A stretch of 10,018 nucleotides of DNA. Origin: Enterobacterales bacterium (GTDB lineage Bacteria; Pseudomonadota; Gammaproteobacteria; Enterobacterales; Succinivibrionaceae). The notes beneath the pieces are model-generated. The model made no database searches. It saw nothing but the letters and a program-made list of their open reading frames with translations, and had not been told where the DNA came from. A program made the translations under genes and the position numbers. The stretch is taken from positions 1 through 10,018 of the forward strand of contig CAAGDP010000082.1 in assembly GCA_900768635.1 (NCBI GenBank), written 5' to 3'. This document shows, piece by piece, positions 6,686 through 10,018 of the stretch (within the stretch, counting starts at the first letter, position 1; every line of letters begins with the position of its first letter).

Positions 6686-6691
6686 TATAAT
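6686..6691 (+). promoter_or_regulatory. Candidate distal -10 box for argA
   Basis: A perfect TATAAT lies at 6686-6691. The nearest -35-like hexamer, TTGAGT at 6658-6663, is 22 bases away, longer than optimal. If used, transcription would start near 6698 and give a leader of about 190 bases containing the 9-bp inverted repeat at 6706-6793. Confidence 0.4.
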
Positions 6692-6705
6692 AGCCACTGA
6701 CGGAC

Positions 6706-6793
6706 ATACTGAAGAAACAGCAGTTAAAAATTTCCGGATGGGGTTATGACAACAGAACCTGTCTGAATAAAATTTTTTATCACCCTTCAGTAT
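6706..6793 (+). repeat. Long-range inverted repeat in the argA leader
   Basis: ATACTGAAG (6706-6714) is perfectly complementary to CTTCAGTAT (6785-6793). The enclosed segment has further pairing: AAAAATT (6726-6732) with AATTTTT (6771-6777), and CAGA (6753-6756) with TCTG (6762-6765). Together these could form a closed, nested RNA structure beginning a few bases after the distal transcription start and ending just before the argA ribosome site region. No known riboswitch class is recognised. Confidence 0.3.
6746..6773 (+). promoter_or_regulatory. Candidate proximal promoter for argA
   Basis: ATGACA (6746-6751, five of six matches to TTGACA) and TAAAAT (6768-6773, five of six to TATAAT) are separated by 16 bases, the best -35/-10 pair in this gap. 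Initiation would fall near 6780, about 110 bases before the argA ATG. The -10 overlaps TGAATAAAA at 6764-6772, which resembles one half of an ArgR box; the other half is poor. Confidence 0.4.
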
Positions 6794-6875
6794 CAAAGGA
6801 AAGCAGTTCAGATCTGAAAATTGGAGACTGCGGATAAAGACCTAAGAAACCGTCATAAGCAACATAATTACTTTG

Positions 6876-6880
6876 AAGGA
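6876..6880 (+). promoter_or_regulatory. Ribosome binding site that fixes the argA start
   Basis: AAGGA at 6876-6880 lies 9 bases before the ATG at 6890. The frame stays open further upstream to a TTG at 6821, but that TTG has no Shine-Dalgarno at a useful distance. The family alignment also begins at the ATG. Confidence 0.7.
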
Positions 6881-6889
6881 TTTCGACAA

Positions 6890-8209
6890 ATGGCAAGACA
6901 TCAGGATCAGGAATTAGTAAACGCCATCCGCCACAGTGCTCCCTATGTAAATATGCACGCCAACCGCACTTTTGTAATACTTTTGGGAGGAGATACTCTT
7001 CTTGATTCCCATGTAGACGGAGTCATCAGCGACATCGCAATCCTTCAGAGTCTGGGTATTAAACTGGTGGTAGTTTTCGGAGCTAAACCGCAAATCGACG
7101 AAGCTCTTTCCGAAGCCGGTATTGTCAGCAAATTTCATCGCCATATCCGCATAGCTGACGACGCATCCTTTAAAATCATCAAACAAGTATGCGGCGCTCT
7201 GCAACTGGATCTTACCGCCAGATTTTCCATGGGAATTACCAACACTCCTATGCAGGGATCCAAGATTAATGTTATTAACGGAAATTTTGTTACAGCAAAA
7301 CCAATCGGGGTAATAGACGGCATCGATTTCTGCCACTCCGGAAGTGTACGGAGAGTTAATAAGCGGGAAATCAAAGATGAACTGGATCGTCACAATATTG
7401 TGCTGATATCTCCGGTGGGAGTATCCGTAACCGGTGAAAACTTCAGTGTTAATGCGGAAGATATGGCCAGTCGCATAGCCATTGAACTGAAAGCAGATAA
7501 ATTTATTACTTTCAGCTCTTTCCGGGGAGTTCTTGACGAAGAAGGAAATGTTGTTCCGGAGCTGTTTTTAGATCAGGCTGAAAATTACCTTATGAAACTG
7601 GGAATGGACGACTTCTCGGCCACTGCCCGATATCTCCGGGCTGCCATAGCCTCCTGCAAAGCCGGAGTACCCCGTTCTCATCTGGTAAGCCATACGGAAG
7701 ACGGAGCACTTCTTCAGGAGCTGTTTACCCGGGACGGTATCGGCACCCAGATTGTACAGGAAAGTGCGGAACAATGTGTTCCCGCCACTATTAATGATAT
7801 CGGATCCCTTATGGATCTTATTCGTCCCATGGAGCAAGCCGGTATTCTGATCCACCGCTCCAAGGAAACCCTGGAGTTGGAAATTGATCATTATATGGTA
7901 ATCAAGCGTGACGGCATGGTTATAGGAAGCGTAGCCCTGTACTGTTATGACAACAATATGGCGGAGCTGGCCTGTCTTGCTATTCATCCCAACTACCGCA
8001 ACTCCAACCGGGCAGATCTTCTTATTGATCGCATTATCCAGCGGGCGCGGGAGCAGAATATTACCCGGATTTTTGTTCTTACCACCAGCACTGCCCACTT
8101 CTTTCTGGAAAGAGGCTTTGTGGAAGGAACAGTAGATGATTTACCTGCCAAAAAGGCAAGTAAATACAACTACAATCGCAACTCCAAAATTTTTATCAGA
8201 GATATCTGA
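6890..8209 (+). CDS. argA: Amino-acid N-acetyltransferase (N-acetylglutamate synthase)
   Basis: Transfers acetyl from acetyl-CoA to glutamate, the first step of arginine synthesis, in the cytoplasm. Started at the ATG it is 439 aa (E. coli ArgA is 443), beginning MARHQDQELVNAIRHSAPYV and aligning with the E. coli N-terminus; a TTG at 6821 would add 23 residues. An amino-acid-kinase fold comes first, with TFVILLGGDTL (27-37), LVVVFGAKPQID (59-70), MQGSKINVINGNFVTAKP (121-138) and VGVSVTGENF (176-185). In these enzymes this half binds inhibitory arginine. The segment DGALLQELFTRDGIGTQI (271-288) leads into the GNAT domain (about 295-439), with ELACLAIHPNYRNSNRADLL (359-378) for acetyl-CoA binding and VLTTSTAHFFLERGF (396-410). 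All blocks are present, so the gene looks functional. It stands alone behind a long regulatory leader. This two-domain class is typical of gammaproteobacteria and is a main clue to the organism. Confidence 0.96.
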   Translation: MARHQDQELVNAIRHSAPYVNMHANRTFVILLGGDTLLDSHVDGVISDIAILQSLGIKLVVVFGAKPQIDEALSEAGIVSKFHRHIRIADDASFKIIKQVCGALQLDLTARFSMGITNTPMQGSKINVINGNFVTAKPIGVIDGIDFCHSGSVRRVNKREIKDELDRHNIVLISPVGVSVTGENFSVNAEDMASRIAIELKADKFITFSSFRGVLDEEGNVVPELFLDQAENYLMKLGMDDFSATARYLRAAIASCKAGVPRSHLVSHTEDGALLQELFTRDGIGTQIVQESAEQCVPATINDIGSLMDLIRPMEQAGILIHRSKETLELEIDHYMVIKRDGMVIGSVALYCYDNNMAELACLAIHPNYRNSNRADLLIDRIIQRAREQNITRIFVLTTSTAHFFLERGFVEGTVDDLPAKKASKYNYNRNSKIFIRDI

Positions 8210-8276
8210 AAACCGGATGTCCCCGCGACCGTAAAAAACTTGTTCGGCAGGAAATATTCTGGTGACTGCAGAGAAT

Positions 8277-8301
8277 AACCGGATCCCGGTTGCATATTTT
8301 T
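8277..8301 (+). terminator. Possible weak terminator after argA
   Basis: AACCGG (8277-8282) and CCGGTT (8286-8291) form a 6-bp stem with loop ATC. GCATA and then five T (8297-8301) follow. It lies 67 bases after the argA stop. The spacer before the T run weakens the call, but nothing else in 8210-8340 looks like a terminator. Confidence 0.4.
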
Positions 8302-8341
8302 CAGTCAAACACTCAGGATCTTCAAAATAATCTTATTCTAC

Positions 8342-8377
8342 TATGGATCATTTATCCAATTTTCCATAGTATGGAAA
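8342..8377. promoter_or_regulatory. Interlocking palindromes, possible operator for ndh
   Basis: TTTCCATAGTATGGAAA (8361-8377) is a perfect odd palindrome. TGGATCATTTATCCA (8344-8358) is a second one. TACTATGGA (8339-8347) is also complementary to TCCATAGTA (8363-8371), giving three TATGGA-type half-sites in 36 bases. The cluster is 86 bases before the ndh start codon and has no U-tract, so a protein-binding site fits better than a terminator. The FNR consensus (TTGAT-N4-ATCAA), which represses ndh in E. coli, is not seen. Confidence 0.4.
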
Positions 8378-8379
8378 GG

Positions 8380-8415
8380 GGTAGATCTTACTGCATTACC
8401 TATATACGGTAGATC
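8380..8415. repeat. Direct repeat GGTAGATC, two copies
   Basis: GGTAGATC occurs at 8380-8387 and 8408-8415, 28 bases apart start to start, between the palindrome cluster and the ndh ribosome site. The first GGTA also pairs with TACC at 8397-8400, and that TACC with the second GGTA at 8408-8411. It may be part of the ndh control region. I could not identify a convincing -35/-10 pair here. Confidence 0.25.
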
Positions 8416-8462
8416 ACCTATCAGCAGGCTTCTTTCGGCCATCATAACCAAAGAGGACAAAT

Positions 8463-9827
8463 ATGAGCCTAAATATCAGTCGCAATGACAAAAAACGAGT
8501 GGTAATTGTAGGGGGAGGTTTTGCCGGGATCAAGTTGGCACGAACTCTGGATACCCGGTATTACCAGGTGATCCTTACTGACAAAAACAACTATCATCAA
8601 TTTCCACCACTAATCTATCAAATTGCAACTGCCGGTCTTAATCCCAGCTCCATCTCCTTTCCTATCCGGAAACTTTTTGAAGGAAAGAAAGATCTCCATT
8701 TTCGAATGGCGGAATTCCGGTCGGTTTCTCCTCAGGAGAACATGATCCAGACCTCCATCGGAAAAATTGACTATGACTATCTGATTTTTGCCCATGGCAC
8801 CAAAACCAACTACTTTGGAAATCAGCGGATCCAGGAAGCTGCCATTCCTATGAAAACCGTATCGGATTCCATGGGACTGCGTAATTCCCTGCTGGCCTGT
8901 TTTGAACGTTCGGTAACCTGCTCTACCCGGGAGGAACGGGATGCACTTCTTAATATTGTAGTTGTAGGTGGCGGTCCCTCCGGAGTGGAAATAGCCGGTG
9001 CTATTGCAGAAATGAAAAATTATATTCTGCCTCAGGATTATCCGGATATGGATACCAATATTGTGAAAATCACATTAATCCAGGGAACTGAAAGACTGCT
9101 TCCAGCCATGTCGGAAAAAGCATCTGCCAAAGCCAAAGCTTTTCTGGAGAAAATGGGAGTACAAATCCGACTTAATACCCTGGTTACCGATTATGTGGAC
9201 AGCTCGGCAGTTCTCAACGACGGTACCACCATTCCCACCCGTAATCTTATCTGGGTAGGTGGTGTGGCTGCGGAGAATGTTCCCGGACTGCCTAAAGAAT
9301 GTTTCGGCAGAGGTGGACGACTTATTACTGACGGCTTCTGTAAGGTAAAAAATCAGGAGAATATTTTTGCTGTTGGTGATATTTCCCTTATGGAAAATAC
9401 CGATCCGGGATTCCCTCAGGGTCATCCTCAGATGGCTCAGCCGGCAATTCAGGAAGGAAAACTTCTGGCACAGAATTTAAACCGCCTGGCCCGGGGTAAG
9501 AAATGTAAAAGCTTTCGTTACCATGATTTGGGATCTATGGCCACTATCGGTAAAAATAAAGCTGTTGCCGATTTGGGACATTTAAAATTTGCCGGATTTT
9601 TTGCCTGGGTACTGTGGATGAGTGTTCATCTGGTTTCCATTTTGGGGGTAAAAAATAAAATTCTGGTATTTATTGACTGGATCTGGAGTTACTTCACCTA
9701 TGACAAATCCAACCGTATGATCCTTAAATCCTTTAAGAGTCAAAGCTTTAAAGATCTGGAGAATTACGCTAAAAACAACCATCTCGGTGAAGATAATGAG
9801 GTAACCGCCTTAAATAAAAAGAACTGA
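8463..9827 (+). CDS. ndh: Type II NADH:quinone oxidoreductase (NDH-2)
   Basis: A flavoprotein that passes electrons from NADH to membrane quinone without pumping protons. At 454 aa it is slightly longer than E. coli Ndh (434). The FAD-binding Rossmann motif VVIVGGGFAGIKLA is at 13-26 and the NADH-binding motif IVVVGGGPSGVEIAG at 165-179. The second FAD motif IFAVGD is at 301-306. The NDH-2 quinone-site motif AQxAxQ is at 325-330 (HPQMAQPAIQEG). A hydrophobic or amphipathic C-terminal segment (FFAWVLWMSVHLVSILGV about 379-396, then ILVFIDWIWSYFTY 400-413) should anchor it to the inner membrane face. NNYHQFPPLIYQIATAGLNP (42-61), PSSISFPIRKLF and DLGSMATIGKN resemble the Bacteroidetes subgroup. 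GAGGA at 8453-8457, 5 bases before the ATG, supports the start. Monocistronic, with a clear terminator behind. In an anaerobe it would feed the menaquinone pool for fumarate reduction (inference). Confidence 0.95.
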   Translation: MSLNISRNDKKRVVIVGGGFAGIKLARTLDTRYYQVILTDKNNYHQFPPLIYQIATAGLNPSSISFPIRKLFEGKKDLHFRMAEFRSVSPQENMIQTSIGKIDYDYLIFAHGTKTNYFGNQRIQEAAIPMKTVSDSMGLRNSLLACFERSVTCSTREERDALLNIVVVGGGPSGVEIAGAIAEMKNYILPQDYPDMDTNIVKITLIQGTERLLPAMSEKASAKAKAFLEKMGVQIRLNTLVTDYVDSSAVLNDGTTIPTRNLIWVGGVAAENVPGLPKECFGRGGRLITDGFCKVKNQENIFAVGDISLMENTDPGFPQGHPQMAQPAIQEGKLLAQNLNRLARGKKCKSFRYHDLGSMATIGKNKAVADLGHLKFAGFFAWVLWMSVHLVSILGVKNKILVFIDWIWSYFTYDKSNRMILKSFKSQSFKDLENYAKNNHLGEDNEVTALNKKN

Positions 9828-9849
9828 ACAAATCCAGGATAAGTTAAGG

Positions 9850-9881
9850 AAAAGAGACTGATTACACCGGTCTCTTTTTTT
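9850..9881 (+). terminator. Rho-independent terminator of ndh
   Basis: GAGACTG (9854-9860) pairs with CGGTCTC (9868-9874), including one T-G pair, around a 7-base loop, and is extended by AAA against TTT. Seven T follow at 9875-9881. It starts 22 bases after the ndh stop. Confidence 0.9.
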
Positions 9882-9955
9882 ATGGATACCTCGCTGTTCA
9901 ACGGTATATCCGGATAAAAAATCACCGGTAATATTTTTGACTGATGGGAAAAACA

Positions 9956-9972
9956 TCCTCCGGAAAGGAGGA
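9956..9972 (+). repeat. Short hairpin with purine-rich right arm near the right edge
   Basis: TCCTCC (9956-9961) pairs with GGAGGA (9967-9972) around GGAAA. The right arm continues as GGAGGAAGGAG, a very strong Shine-Dalgarno-like run, but no ATG or GTG follows at usable distance before the window ends. It could sequester a ribosome site or belong to the flank of the element suggested at 9995-10018. Confidence 0.3.
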
Positions 9973-9994
9973 AGGAGTAACAGACAGATCATTG

Positions 9995-10018
9995 TCAACT
10001 ACCCACCACCTAAAGGTA
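9995..10018. mobile_element. Possible edge of an IS200/IS605-family element, cut by the window end
   Basis: The last bases read TCAACTACCC followed by ACCACCTAAAGGTA. IS200/IS605-type elements often carry a terminal or subterminal hairpin of the form TCAACTACCC...TAAA...GGGGCTTG, with a TAAA loop. Here ACC (10008-10010) pairs with GGT (10015-10017) around TAAA, exactly in that style, and the rest of the right arm would lie beyond the window. Neither tnpA nor tnpB is visible, so the element could be complete, a remnant, or absent. The call rests on a remembered motif. Confidence 0.4.

Noticed and set aside
6746..6766. Six-codon leader peptide (MTTEPV) upstream of argA.
   Set aside because: No Shine-Dalgarno, no arginine codons and no attenuator-type terminator following it.
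6821..6889. TTG-initiated N-terminal extension of ArgA by 23 residues.
   Set aside because: There is no ribosome site near the TTG, while the ATG at 6890 has AAGGA 9 bases upstream and aligns with the E. coli ArgA N-terminus.
6914..7393. 159-aa minus-strand open frame inside argA.
   Set aside because: Entirely antisense to conserved argA blocks; no promoter or ribosome site of its own.
8211..8234. CCGGATGTCCCCGCGACCGTAA after argA, resembling the 'CCCCGCAACTGTAA' core of cobalamin riboswitches.
   Set aside because: The other conserved blocks (upstream GGGAA segment, downstream B12 box and CCACTG) are absent, the upstream part would have to overlap the end of argA, and the next gene (ndh) has no B12 link.
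9937..9977. TTGACT at 9937-9942 with GGAGGAAGGAG downstream as a promoter plus ribosome site for a gene beyond the window.
   Set aside because: No -10 box lies at 15-19 bases from the TTGACT, and no ATG or GTG start follows the purine run before the window ends.
9810..9998. 62-aa minus-strand open frame spanning the ndh 3' end and downstream gap.
   Set aside because: It runs through the ndh terminator and the end of ndh, has no ribosome site and resembles no known protein; probably a shadow frame.

Overview
The window looks like a chromosomal segment of a gammaproteobacterium, most plausibly a gut or rumen member of the Succinivibrionaceae (Aeromonadales). Two things point there. The pyruvate kinase and the two-domain N-acetylglutamate synthase follow the E. 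coli PykA and ArgA sequences closely. The left-edge gene is an AAA-ATPase-like/PD-(D/E)XK protein of a type common in anaerobic gut bacteria. The NAD synthetase and the NADH dehydrogenase look more like Bacteroidetes versions. The taxonomy is inferred from remembered family sequences, not from a search.

Layout: all recognised genes lie on the + strand. Region 1-2950 is accessory or uncharacterised. It holds the 3' end of a PD-(D/E)XK protein (1-680); a terminator-like hairpin with an overlapping candidate 56-aa ORF; a single-pass membrane protein whose C-terminal domain resembles a type IV pilin (958-2016); and a 207-aa protein that looks like an Rpn-type PD-(D/E)XK protein with an eroded active site (2289-2912). 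A GC-rich terminator closes this region.

Region 2974-6550 is a two-gene operon, pykA-nadE, with its own -10 box, a 19-bp intergenic gap and a clear terminator. Region 6551-6889 is a 339-bp gap rich in inverted repeats and promoter-like boxes; it leads to argA (6890-8209), whose start is set by an AAGGA site. A second regulatory gap (8210-8462) carries interlocking palindromes ahead of ndh (8463-9827), a type II NADH:quinone oxidoreductase. The last 24 bases look like the cut edge of an IS200/IS605-type terminal hairpin.

Functionally the right two thirds is central metabolism: ATP and pyruvate formation (PykA), the last step of NAD synthesis (NadE), NADH reoxidation into the quinone pool (Ndh), and commitment of glutamate to arginine (ArgA). 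I found no CRISPR array, tRNA, rRNA or complete mobile element. I also found no convincing new multi-gene system. The items most worth checking are the pilin-domain fusion, the degenerate Rpn-like protein, the structured argA leader, the ndh operator-like palindromes, and the possible transposon edge.
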